The position numbers and the translations under genes were made by a program. This document shows, in pieces, positions 1 through 10,533 of a stretch of DNA of 64,000 bases. Location: the NCBI GenBank assembly GCA_027475525.1, contig JAMWFC010000117.1, positions 3,582,183 through 3,646,182 of the forward strand, written 5' to 3'. Each line of letters begins with the position of its first letter. The stretch's first letter is position 1. A model generated the notes under the pieces. That model had not been told where the DNA came from. It did no database searches and saw only the letters and a list, made by a program, of their open reading frames with translations. The DNA comes from Macrolepiota albuminosa (Eukaryota > Basidiomycota > Agaricomycetes > Agaricales > Agaricaceae).

Positions 1-86
1 TATTCTGTCATGGATGTTTCTGCTGCACGCACGACTCCAACCTGTTTCACTGACCTGAAGTATGGAATGGTAGGTATTTCCAACCA

Positions 87-3000
87 ATGAATATGTCGGA
101 TACTGAAGGGTATTTCTATATCCAACACAATTCATTGCATGCAAACTGTCATCAAGGGAAGGTCAGGGTCAGGGCTCTTGAGGACCACGAGCGGAAAAAG
201 GACATTCAGGAGCAAGAGTTTCTACGACTCAAATATCAACTGGATGTTGAACTTCCATCAGTGGATAGCGACCTGGGACATCTGGCAGCGCATCCATCCA
301 TGACTTCAGATTTCCTGAGCAGACTTCAGGATGCCAGCCTTGATCAAATCATGGAAGAGGAAGAGCAACAGGACCCAGAGAATAATGTGCCAATAGAAGA
401 TATTCCAGAAGATCGGCCAGCCACAAACGGATTGCGTATAGACAGATATGATTGCTTTGGGAATCTAATACAATGGATTGTTCACACAACTGGAGTACAC
501 TACATCACTGTCATTTCATGTGAGTGTTCTGGGATGGATGTCTTGGTGGAGGATACCATCCGCTTGCAGCTGGTCCCCAGTACATTTGATCGGACACAAA
601 CATATTTTACAACGGCTGTGCTGGACGACTTCCGTCTGACAAATCTAGAGTGCAAAGCATCCGCCTACCAGTACTGGCAGAAAATTGCAAGAATAACTTC
701 CCTGATTGCATCTTCTGGTGAGGTGGATAACCTTTACCGCGAGCTACGACGACTTTCTCGTTCATGGCGGTGGCTGAAGAAGTTGAAGTGGGCAGGCTTC
801 AGCCATGATGAATCGAGGCATCCCATGGCGCCAGACCATGGTGAACTTGCAATATTCTGTCCAACTTGTCCCCAACTAGGAGTCAATCTTCCATCCAACT
901 GGGAAGAAGATCCCGTCTGGTGGAAGTTCAATCATTCTTTAATGATGGATGGCAACTTCAAGGTGGATCACATCCGACATTCTAATCCTGCTCATGATGT
1001 ATGGCATTCAGAAGGCAGTGGTATGATGGCCAGGAGGGATGAGCTTACCCACTATCTCAAGTGCGCAAAGGAACAGCCAATGGTGAGTGACATTCTTTAA
1101 CTCTACCTGTCCGCCGTCTGCTCATCAATTCAATCCTGTCTGTCGGCCGTCCGCTGGACCTCTGTCTGTCCAGGGAGCCACCTGTGAAAACACATTCAAA
1201 GCTATTGAAAAGGCCCTAATGATGAACAAGTCATGCGACATTACTGGTATTGTTGCAACGGCATGTACACGGCACGGCTGCTTTGCTCCTAATAGTGTAA
1301 CAAACTTGACCCGTGGTGAAGGCCAGGTTTACACAGACTTTTCCATCACACAGGCAGTTAAGACGACCAACATGGATGGAATTCAGCATCTCCTACTGGT
1401 ATATGACATAGCATGCCAGTGGTGTGTCAAATTTTCTGAATGGCTTGCTGAGGCCAGAGAAGTCCTGCTGGATAATCTACTCGTGGACTTTGCAATAGGA
1501 CTTCTTCATGTCCATGGGCATAAGGAGGATTGTTTTTTCCACTTTGCCCTGTTCTTCATTCCCAGGGCCGGTCATTTGGCTGGGGAGATAATTGAAAGTC
1601 TCTGGTCTACACTAAATGAAGTCTCACAGATGGCCCGTACGGCTACCTTGGCACATCGGGCAGAAATCCTTGATGATCACATGTGTGACTCAAACTGGAA
1701 GAAGCTGCTTGACATGGTTCCATTCCTATGTCAAAAGTACAGGACTGCTGTTGAGATGAGAGATGCAGCCGTTCAATATTTCACTGAGCGATCCGTCGGA
1801 ATATCAATGGATTTACTAACAAGCTAGGAAGCCGGAATAGCGAGAGGAGGGAAACTGTAAAGCAATGGATATTCTGAAAGCTCATACAATGACCTTCAAT
1901 AGTGCAAGTAAAGACCGAATGGCAGCAGACAGTGGAAACCACTCAACGGATGTTGCAGCGATGGATATTCATTCCTTCTGGATTCAACTTGCCCTTGACA
2001 TTGAGGAGCAGCAGTAAGGTGTATTGCTGATGGCCCAACCTATTTCACTAATTGGAAGCTCAGAATTGCAATTCAGGACCAGGTTCGCCGTTTGAATCGG
2101 CATGCAAGCAATAATGATTGGCAAAAGGTCGAGGCAGAAAGAGAACTATTAAGGGTTCGACTCAATGTCCTTGCTGCTTCTCAGGACAGGAGTGGGTTTA
2201 TTGCTGGTGGAAGGCGGACTGCCCCCCTGGAACCAGATGAAGTTCCTGCAGCCTTTGACGACAATAAAATGGCAGAAGATGGACAACCAGCAGATCCGCT
2301 GGTACCGCCGGTGGATAACCTTGAACCAATGGATGTAGTTGTTCCAGAAGATTTTGAAATCTCCTTCCCATTTATGATCATAGGTAATGTCTCACCATTA
2401 ACAATGATAGAGCGCAATCTGTGCTTGATTCAAATTGAAAGGCTCCTGCAAGCCCTTCGGGAATTCATTGCAGAGAAATCATTCCTATATTCTCACGTCG
2501 TCCGGGTCGCCCCAAGCAAGAATGTGAAAACTCGAGCTCGTGCATCTCTTCAAAGAATCCAGGCCTCAATCCTGGTGAAGGCTCGTGCCTATGCACGATG
2601 CCACAGTGCTCTGCTGCGACTGAGATCAGACCCCAGCATTCAGAGAAAGTATCCAGTTCTACAGAAAGCAGATTTGAATGCAAGCACAGCTATACGAGAT
2701 CCCAACATTCCTGGTTCATCAAGGATCAAGGTATCTTGGATATGGCACTCTAATTCTGATGCAGAAAATGAATCTGCAACTATTTCTGAATGTGAGTCCT
2801 CTTGTTAACATTTCCATTATCATTACATCCGTTTGTGAACATATCTCTTCAGTTAATTGTGTTCATTATCTACGTGCTAGAGCACAATGCAACAGATGGA
2901 CAGAGGAATGTCAGCTTGTCACGAGTGAAATGGAGTGGACAGTTCGGTATTTCTTCAACCAGGCAGATATTTGGTCGAAGCGTGGTATGTCAGTGAAGAA

Positions 3001-3130
3001 AAGAGGTCTCCAGTCATATGCCCACAAAAAGGTGGCCATGTGGCAAGAATTGGCCTCGATGGCAATTGATAAATTTAGGCGGGTGCTTCCTGATTTTATT
3101 CCCCCCCAAACTGCAAGAGATCCGCTGTGA
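87..3130 (+). pseudogene. KDZ transposase (CxC2-type), decayed
   Basis: This encodes the transposase of a KDZ DNA transposon, a class common in Agaricomycetes. The N-terminal half (87-1082) has the CxC2-like region, the stretch RELRRLSRSWRWLKKLKWAG near residue 220, and MDGNF, which holds the first catalytic Asp. Exon 2 (from 1174) has YDIACQW (second Asp) and GEIIESLW (catalytic Glu), followed by LDDHMCDSNWKKLL. The C-terminal exon (from 2853) has LRARAQCNRWTEE and SEMEWTVRYF, typical of the family end. Two introns fit in phase: 1083-1173 (GTGAGT...CAG) and 2792-2852 (GTGAGT...CAG). The frame breaks near 1827 and at a TAA near 2017, so it is probably not functional. The family signature is seen directly; the exon joins are inferred. 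Part of the element may lie upstream of the window. Confidence 0.88.
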
Positions 3131-3138
3131 AAATGGTG

Positions 3139-3270
3139 GATGCAGAGACGGATTGATATGATGGATGCAGAGACGGATTGATGTGACAGATGCAGAGACT
3201 GATTGATGTGACAGATGCAGAGACGGATTGATGTGATGGATGCAGAGACAGATTGAACTGATGGATGCAG
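3139..3270. repeat. 25-bp minisatellite, about 5.3 copies
   Basis: A unit beginning GATGCAGAGACGGATTGATG recurs at 3139, 3164, 3189, 3214, 3239 and 3264, an exact 25-bp period with a few substitutions. It starts nine bases after the KDZ transposase stop codon, so it may lie in the 3' part of that transposon. Confidence 0.9.
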
Positions 3271-3403
3271 CTTGCTGCCATCAGCAGATGATTGGAACGG
3301 ATTTGTGACAGTCACGTGCAATGGAATTGTTGAAAATCACTTTTGTTTACAAGGCACAAAAATCTGATACATAGCAGTATCTGCTTTTACAAGCAAGAGT
3401 GCA

Positions 3404-4101
3404 ATGGCATCTACCTCTGTACTATACAATGTCATGTCCCAAGCTACTGTACTAGAAAATTTGCAAGAGGTTGTTGACTACATTGAGTCACGCCTCATTG
3501 CAGCACTTTTCATATTTGGCAATCTTGCGCCAAGTCTTGAAGCGGAAGAGGCATGGATTATCCAGCATCTAGACAAGGAGTTGGTAAGATAACTTCAAAA
3601 TGTGTAAATATATTAGGATCTGACTGTGTGCCATAGAACTTTGTATTGTCATATCTGGGGGCTGCATCACTGAATAATGTGGTCTGCAATGTCCCAGACA
3701 TTATCAAAAGCATGAGCCGATTTTTCCCTCTCCAAAATCAGCAAACTTTGCCCACAGAGATCCTGGAGTTTGTTGATGGCCGTCAAGGTCTTATCAGGAA
3801 TCTGTATGGCTGTGATTGGTGGAACCACATTGGCCAAGAGGATGTTCAGGTCTTAAGCAATGAAACGCTGGAGCATTGCCTTCTCATACATCAGCAAGGC
3901 TTGTGTATTAGCGGACACTCACGCTCTTCCCCTTTCCCCTTCCCCCTCTTTCTCCCCACCCCCATCTCTCTTCTGCCACCCCCCACACTCTCCAAGATGC
4001 CACCCCATGTGGCGGACATCCATGCACCCCATTTCCTTCTCTCCCACCCTGATGCCGGACGATGCCAGACGATGCCAGGGGTTGCTGTCAGATTCTGCTG
4101 A
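3404..4101 (+). CDS. Two-exon unknown gene downstream of KDZ transposase
   Basis: I do not recognise this protein. Exon 1 runs 3404-3583 from an ATG. A 53-bp intron (3584-3636, GTAAGA...ATAG) joins in phase 0 to exon 2, which stays open to about 4101. The spliced product begins MASTSVLYNVMSQATVLENL, is rich in hydrophobic and acidic residues, and includes GRQGLIRNLYGCDWWNHIG. After about 3925 the frame enters a C/T-rich tract and reads low-complexity Ser/Pro, so the true end may lie before it or be lost to the repeat that starts near 4000. It could be a KDZ cargo gene, part of the transposon, or a host gene fragment. The splice sites support it being real; the function is unknown. Confidence 0.45.
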
Positions 4102-4817
4102 GTCAGGGGCTTTCCAGGAAAGCAACACCCTTACAATGCGGACTTGATCTATGGATACTCAGGTGTCTGGAACTCTGGGGCTAGGACTCCGGGGTTCAAG
4201 ACGCAGACAGGGGTAATCCCAGGAGGGGGAACTTGGTCCGGGGGTTTTGGATTGTGGGTAGCTGGGGGTTGGATGGGGGTCGAGTCGTGAACCGGAGGTT
4301 CTAAGACGAGACCAAGTTAACAAATTATAAGTCGCAAAGTGTGTACCAAACTTAGAGCACATGATTATCCAAGCATGCCAGTCAAAGCGTGCCAGTCAGT
4401 GCATACCAATCAAGCAAAGGGCATGCAACAATTCAAGTTATTCAAGTTATAATCAAGACTAGAGAATACAACGGGGAACTACACTATAAGTACTATGGGA
4501 CCAGGTCTCAGGGTTCCAGGGTGTCTGGGATGGGTTCCGGGAGTCATTGAGTAGCAGGCAGGGACTGTATACTTGGATCGTGCGTGTGGGGTGCACAATC
4601 AATTGGTGTGGAGGGAGCTGTGATGCGTGATGCGTGATGGCTGGAAGCAAGTCGCATGATCTGATCATTGATCGGGGCTGGTAGTGGCTGATGGCGGTTC
4701 TTGGATGCGCGTGATGGCGGTGTCGGTAGTCATGATGGCGGGGCATGTCCTGTGGGGTCGGAGGGAGGGTCCCGGATGGTGTTCTAGGGGTGGATCCGGA
4801 GGGGAGGGGTCGTGACA
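4086..4817 (+). mobile_element. Solo LTR, family A, copy A1
   Basis: This 732-bp segment starts TGTCAG and ends GTGACA, so its termini form a TGTCA/TGACA inverted pair. It is flanked by a perfect 5-bp duplication GTTGC (4081-4085 and 4818-4822). Copies A2 (37669-38544), A3 (52066-52857) and reverse copy A4 (60245-60990) are clearly homologous. The TG...CA ends, 5-bp TSD and lack of internal coding sequence make this a solo LTR left by recombination. Confidence 0.9.
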
Positions 4818-5091
4818 GTTGCTGACAGATTCCCGTGGATGCCGACAGATACTAGCGGATATGCAGCAGATGCTGACGGATGCCAGCGGGTCACGATGGC
4901 TGCCGACGAACTCCGATGGATGCCAGCTGATGGCTGCTGATGCCAACGCCCCTTTCAAGCCACAAAAACTCTTTTGGGAGGTATGCCACCCCCCTTCCAC
5001 CTCAAAAAATCCATATGGGAACCTGTGGAAACGTAGGTGGGCATCTGTTCATTGTGTTATCCGACCTTTGAATCTATCCATTAGTAACGGA

Positions 5092-5170
5092 CCTGTGGTG
5101 CAACGGTTAAATGTGCGTTCCGTTGCTGGAGGCTTTCCCAAGGCTGGAGGTTCGATTCCCCCCCACAGGC
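5092..5170 (+). other. tRNA-like core with Pol III A and B boxes
   Basis: A perfect 7-bp acceptor-like stem, CCTGTGG (5092-5098) with CCACAGG (5163-5169), encloses a box A-like TGGTGCAACGG (5096-5106) and a box B GGTTCGATTCC (5149-5159). The T-stem has one mismatch, and I could not fold a convincing anticodon arm. The same sequence lies in the reverse repeat copy at about 48570-48650. It is best read as a tRNA-derived Pol III promoter inside a repeat rather than a working tRNA gene. Confidence 0.65.
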
Positions 5171-5800
5171 ATATGGTGGGCAAGACAAAGTTACCTTTTT
5201 CCTTGGTCCAACCAGACTCCGTGGACTTGCGTAGGCCTCTGTAGATGTCCGCTGGTGCCCTGCACAGGCCTGTGTGGGCCCGCGTAGGTTTGAGTCCATT
5301 GACGTACATCTGCATGGATGTCTACTGGTGGCTTGCATAGGCCTGCGTAGGTTTGCAGGGCCCTTTCGTGGACATACGCTGGCGTCGGGGGTGGGAAAAG
5401 GAGGGAAGAGGAGACATGCAGCCTCGAGTTATTGTGGGGAGGAATGGAGAGGGGAGGGAAGTGGGGAACCTCGAGGAGGGTTTATTCATGCCATGAAGTC
5501 CGCCAATGGAGGAGGTTTTCACTTGTGTGCTGATGCCCGCCGGTGGCTGCTGATGCATATTGACGTCTGCTAGTGTCCACTGGCATCTGCCAGGCCTGCA
5601 TGCGCATGTGTGTGCCCACCTTTTATCGATCCACTGGACCGTTTCATACAGCACATTGTAACACGTCCGTGGCTCTGTATTCTATGGCACTGTGGGGACT
5701 GCTCCACTCCAGTGTAGCGGACTCTACTGGACATGTATGGTACAGCACAAAGCGAGCTCCTGTACAACGTATGACACGTACCGTTGTGATGCCCTACCCT

Positions 5801-6480
5801 GGTAGCCTCAGAAGGGCAACACACTAGATATTTGCCAATGAGAGGACAAAGAAAGAGAGACAAAGGAACATCACAAGGTCTGTTCCTGAACAGTTGAGGA
5901 TGATAAAGCAAAGCCAGAAATGAAGCCAGAAATTAATGTACCACTGGCAACAGACTATGGGAAGCATCAAAATGACAGGCACAGGAGATAAGGTACCAAA
6001 CAATCGAAGTGCATATACCAAAAAAGACAAAGTCGATAGGAAGGAAACGAGTTGGGTATGGGACAGGTAAACCAAGATATGTCATGTCATACACAGGAAA
6101 ACAGTCGAGGCACTCACTGATCACTTCCTGATACTATAAAGAATACACAGATAGCACAACAGACTAGAAGGATATCAAGACACAGCAGCAATACAATGTA
6201 CGTCTAGCCACTGTCCGACAGGTGTATTATACTGACAGAGCCACAGTAGATATATCATAACAAAAATGACCTTAGGAGCAGATTACGACACAGAGGCAGC
6301 AAGTAAGCAACGTTTACAGACACCTCAACATCAGTAGACTCATTATGCAATCAAGAAACTGCAATTGAGAAAGCCATACACAAAGAGGAAGAAGAAAATG
6401 ATGTTATGTTGGCCAGCGTTGCACACGTAAGTAACCAAACTGCACACTGTATGTCAGACTATCAACACACAAGACACAAC
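5801..6480. other. No gene seen
   Basis: A-rich sequence with scattered stop codons in all frames. I see no motif, repeat or splice pattern that supports a gene. It may be decayed sequence upstream of the degenerate ORF at 6480-7270. Confidence 0.5.
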
Positions 6481-7270
6481 AGGAACCAAGATGGGCAGAA
6501 GCCATTAAGACAAAAGAAGTAAATAAGCCTCACTTATGGCGACTAGTGTATATCCATGAAGACGGCAATATATCAGACGAGGAGTTGGTTTTCACGGTAT
6601 ATGGAGCTATAAGTAAAAAGAATCTCCTGCCACTGAAAAGAGAAATGCACACGAGGTGCGTTCAATGAAATTCAATATAACAGAGTCTAATCACATAAAG
6701 CAGCAACTACAGACGACTGAAATACATGAAGCAATACATGAAGCTGGATGGCCTAGGAACAAAACATTTTGACAATGCAATGATAGGAGCAACAGAGATT
6801 AGCAAGCACTTCAAACTTGAATTCTCAGAAGGCCGTCTTGAATGCTGGTACAACGTGTTTCTCAGACAGCAAGAAAGATCACTAGACATCGCAAACAGGA
6901 TATTTACACTGACATGCAATGTGGAGAAGAATAAACAACACATTCCCATGGACAGGGAACTAGACCCGTACAAGCTCACAGAGAAAATAACACAGAAAGG
7001 GTTCATGATTACTGAAGACAACGTGGTCCAATTTTCAAAGATGAAGGTAAATAAAAGGAACAGGACAATGTAAGTACAACTCAATAGAGCAACAAACAAA
7101 ACTGAAGGGAACTTAAGATATGAACATTACAAGCCAGAAAGATTCTGAGTGGGAGACCTCGTTTCTGTCCAGCTATCGTTCCAGGTTGTTACCCTGGCAG
7201 GTGGGAAACTCAAAATGCTTCTTGTATTGAGATCCATGACTCTTATCAAGCACTGGTCTAGCTTCATGAA
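6480..7270 (+). pseudogene. Degenerate ORF of a dispersed basidiomycete hypothetical family
   Basis: The longest open piece is 6726-7073 (MKQYMKLDGLGTKHFDNAMI at its start). Downstream in the same general context, 7130-7255 reads VGDLVSVQLSFQVVTLAGG followed by KLKMLLVLRSMTL after an in-frame TGA. A C-terminal GD(I/L)V-x-Q-x-SF ... LRS-x-x-L pattern is one I associate with a large, repeated family of agaricomycete hypothetical proteins often seen among transposons. This is recalled from memory, not searched. Stops at 7071 and near 7144 show decay. The upstream part (6500-6700) has possible coding with a broken frame. Confidence 0.4.
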
Positions 7271-8282
7271 AGTGAGTGACAAAGCAACACAGTAAACACA
7301 CTGATAAACACCCCACAGAACGTAGTATCCAACGAAGGGACCAAGAACAAACTGAAGAGAAAGCTGAGAGACATTTCAGACAAGGGCCAGAACAGAATAG
7401 ATGTAGACGCATCGGACAACGGCAACCAATGATTACATCAATCAAAAAGCCTTTAATTGCTCGCTTTGTCACATTGTCAATAACGGTCTTGTTGATCTTT
7501 GCCAATTGCATATAGTTTTGACTACAATTCACAGACACTTGCTCGGGTCTGACTATATTGTTGTCCTGCTTCCTTCCCTAATGAGTCCACTGGACCCATA
7601 TTTTGTTTCTCCCTTATCCACCAATCCTTCTCCTTTTAGTCACTTTTATAGTATTACCGCATCATCATATTATCAAATAAACTATATTTGCCCGCAACTG
7701 CAACATCACAAACAAACAACTGCAAGGGCTTACATAAACAGCAGCTGGAGCAATGGCTTACAGAGCAGCAACTTACATAATATCAGCCTACATAATAAAC
7801 AGCCAGGAATTTATTTATATTTTCTTTTGACACGACCCCAACTTGTACATATTTATTCACTTTTGTACTTCCTCACTTTTGGTGTTCACCAGCTTGTTAG
7901 TTTGATAATGTTTCATTCCTGCTGACAAGTCAATAGCTACCCATCTAGCGTAGGTAGATTATGTTATTGTAATATAATGATTCATCTATCAACGATGTAA
8001 ACAACTGCTGGAGCAAAGAAATAATGAAACATTCACACATCTGACAGAAAACATAACAAATTACATACATAATACAAAAATACATAAACAGGAAACAAAC
8101 TAAAATAAAACAAAATAAAGTATAGCAAAACAAACAAATAAAAATAAAAAAACATATTTGTATATATATAAGCAATTATAATCCCTTGACTTGGTGAAAT
8201 AAACACACAATAATGCGCTCAACACAAGAAAACTATATATAAAGAAAATGCAAGGATTTTTCAACATGAGGATGAACATAAT
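7271..8282. other. AT-rich, no gene seen
   Basis: Strongly AT-rich DNA with short chance ORFs rich in Tyr, Phe and Leu on one strand and Lys and Asn on the other. Nothing resembling a domain or intron structure was found. Confidence 0.5.
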
Positions 8283-8450
8283 AGCTGGTAGAGATAGCCA
8301 AAAGGGAGCAAATATTGAGGACATGGTAGTAATAGCCGGTAAAGATAGCCAAAAGGAAGCAAATATCGAGGACATGGTAGTAATAGCTGGTAGTAATAGC
8401 TGGTAAAGATAGCTGAAGAGGAGCAAATATTGAGGACATAGCCAGTAGAG
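8283..8450. repeat. 51-bp tandem repeat, about three copies
   Basis: Units begin AGCTGGTAGAGATAGCC at 8283, 8334 and 8385/8398. The first two are spaced exactly 51 bp. The third carries a partial 13-bp duplication of the unit start before resuming. It ends near 8450 with a truncated unit. Confidence 0.85.
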
Positions 8451-8599
8451 GAAGAGAATGGCAATTGCTGAGATCATGTGAGGGGCACAAATTTCGAGGA
8501 CAAAATGCATGCCAAAGCAGGTAGTAAAACCTCAGTCTACTAAAGTAGACCTTGGAACAACAACAAACAGAATTGCATGACAGCAAAAATTGAAGATCT

Positions 8600-9286
8600 T
8601 TTTCCCACACATAGTCTGCTGCACAGAAAAACCTCGATCTATTCTAGATCTCAGAATGCAGTGCAGAAACTTTTGCAGTTTCTAGACTGTTACACTAGCA
8701 TGCATTGGCACACAGCAACACAGGTCGTTAGATATCTCAAAGGCACATGTGATCTATGTCTATGTTTAGGAGGGGACCTTCCAATACACCTTGTTGGCTT
8801 CACTGACTCAGACTGGGTGAATTGTTTGGACACCCGGCACAGTGTAGGTCGATACATCTGGTTCCTGGGTTCGGGAGCAATATCCTGGTGCACAAGGAAA
8901 CAATGAACGGTGGCCGCTTCATCTTGTCAAGCGGAATATATGGCTGCTTTTGAAGCAGCTCAGGAGTGCATCTGGTTGCGAATGGTCATGAATGCTTTGG
9001 GTCACACGCCAGAAGGAGCTACCGCAATCTTCTGCAATCATAACTCGGCAATAAACCTCTCAGAAGACCCCCTCCTTCACTCCCGAGTAAAATACGTCGG
9101 CATAAAATATCACTTCTTAGGAGAACGTGTCACATCTGGCCAAATTACCATGTGCTATGTAAACACGAAAGACAATATTGCTGGCATGTTCACACAAGGA
9201 CTAGCGACACCACAGTTTACCAGATTATGAAGGATCCTCGGAGATTCTACGCGAGGAGGAGTTCGACCACTTACGGTGAGGAGGAG
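8600..9286 (+). pseudogene. Copia pol 3' fragment (RNase H), 5' truncated
   Basis: This is the C-terminal end of a Ty1/Copia polyprotein. It includes HTATQVVRYLKGT, GFTDSDWVNCLDTRHSVG and, after an in-frame TGA near 8905, ASSCQAEYMAAFEAAQECIW. It then has NLSEDPLLHSRVKYVGIKYH and the terminal NTKDNIAGMFTQGL. These are the RNase H and tail motifs of Copia Pol. Gag, integrase and most of RT are missing. A purine-rich tract (GTGAGGAGGAG) precedes the LTR at 9287. Confidence 0.85.
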
Positions 9287-9511
9287 TGTTGATATCGGAA
9301 TGATGGCACTTTAAGTGGCCAAAGGCTCTTCATTACTTCAAGTCCATTATCACAAAGAGGACAATGGATGATAGACGCTTATATACTGTCCTCGATACGT
9401 TCAACAACTGAGGGTGAGTTACTTTACAATATACACACACAGTAACGAACTAAATTGTACCATAGATAAATACTCACGAGTATCTGTGATCTATAGGTTC
9501 AGATTCCAACA
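9287..9511 (+). mobile_element. 3' LTR of the truncated Copia
   Basis: Directly after the polypurine tract, a 225-bp segment starts TGTTGATATCGGAAT and ends ATTCCAACA, giving TGTTG/CAACA termini. No 5' partner is in the window, so no TSD can be tested. Confidence 0.65.
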
Positions 9512-9882
9512 ATATCTATGTCTCTACCATGTGCTGTATGTCACCAATAAAGACAAGTCCATGATGTTTTTTCTGGCATCGGAGATTTCCGAGGTTAGAG
9601 AAAGGGTTCTTTACAAGCTCGAACGTCTTGAGTTCCTCACAAGTTCGTTTCAGATCACGTGATGTTCTGGAATGCTCTAGAAGTTTCTATTAAGTTCCTT
9701 ATTAGTNNNNNNNNNNNNNNNNNNNNNNNNNNNNNNNNNNNNNNNNNNNNNNNNNNNNNNNNNNNNNNNNNNNNNNNNNNNNNNNNNNNNNNNNNNNNNN
9801 NNNNNNACTCTTATCCACATAGGATGCTTGTGCCCAAGAGCTTGGAAATATTGAGCTAAACATAAAATTATTCATTGATATG
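9512..9882. other. Intergenic with assembly gap 9707-9806
   Basis: Positions 9707-9806 are exactly 100 N, the usual placeholder for a gap of unknown length. The flanks hold no recognisable gene. The apparent ORF across the gap is an artefact. Confidence 0.95.
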
Positions 9883-10142
9883 TGTAAGCGTACCGCTTAC
9901 AAGCGCTGACAAGCAGATTAGGGGTTGGGGATTGGGGAGAATTAGGGGCTGGGGATTGGGGATTAGGGATGCGATCGAAGGGGATTGGGGACGCGATCGG
10001 TTGGGAGGTTTCAAACCTTACTGCAATCGAGTATAAATAGGGGGGGGTGGTAGTAGGTGTATAGGTAGAAAATCTTTCGAATATATCTCGTTTCAGTTTA
10101 TTGCGCGCGCCTCAGTGAAGACAGACATACCATCTGCTTACA
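9883..10142 (+). repeat. 5' LTR of young Gypsy
   Basis: A 260-bp LTR with TGTAAGC/GCTTACA ends. It has GGGGATTGGG-type G-rich repeats at 9915-9990 and a TATA box GTATAAATAG at 10031-10040, followed by CTCGTTTCAG. A second TATA-like GTATAAAAGG lies outside the LTR at 10321-10330, between LTR and gag. Confidence 0.9.
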
Positions 10143-10533
10143 CTTTTTTTTAAACTCTAACGAGTGCGTCCTACTACCTACACGGGCCTGGGACGTCTGC
10201 GAATTTCGAGCTTGGGACGTCCGCGAAATTTTGGGGATTGGTGAAGTGACGTGAGGTGTATTAGGCGTGTTGGGGGAGAAGACGTTTATTCGATCGGTTC
10301 GCAACCGACGTTTGGAATCAGTATAAAAGGGACAGGGTGTATCTAGGACTCACGAAGTCAGCCTGGCTCGTACTCGTGCTCAAGCCCGACGCGTTTCTCG
10401 TTCTCGTTCTCGTTCTCGCTCATTTCCTCGTGCTCATCCTCAGCCATCTTCACGCCCGCCGTTTACCGCAGTGAATTCATCGTCATCGGATTCCGAAGAG
10501 GATTTTCCAAACACATCGTCTCCGATCTCAGTT

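Larger units (their letters stand above)
4000..5800 (+). repeat. ~1-kb tRNA-core repeat, copy 1 (split by solo LTR A1)
   Basis: This is a dispersed repeat defined by comparison with a reverse-strand copy at 48131-49930. Shared blocks in order are a CATGCACCC plus C/T-rich start, an array of degenerate GATGCC units (4050-4085 and 4818-4950), a TTCATTGTGTTATC block, a tRNA-like core (5092-5170), a CAGGCCTGC-rich block, a purine-rich block near 5395-5480, and a tail ending about 5790. Solo LTR A1 with its TSD interrupts the GATGCC array. No coding potential is evident. It could be a long SINE or another non-autonomous element; the borders are approximate. Confidence 0.7.

Noticed and set aside
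5092..5170. A functional tRNA gene
   Set aside because: No convincing anticodon arm could be folded, and the unit lies inside a repeat whose second copy has lost the acceptor pairing.
8283..8450. CRISPR-like array
   Set aside because: The repeats are directly abutting 51-bp tandem units without unique spacers, and the genome is fungal.
9659..9859. ORF spanning the N run
   Set aside because: It consists largely of unknown residues from the 100-bp gap.
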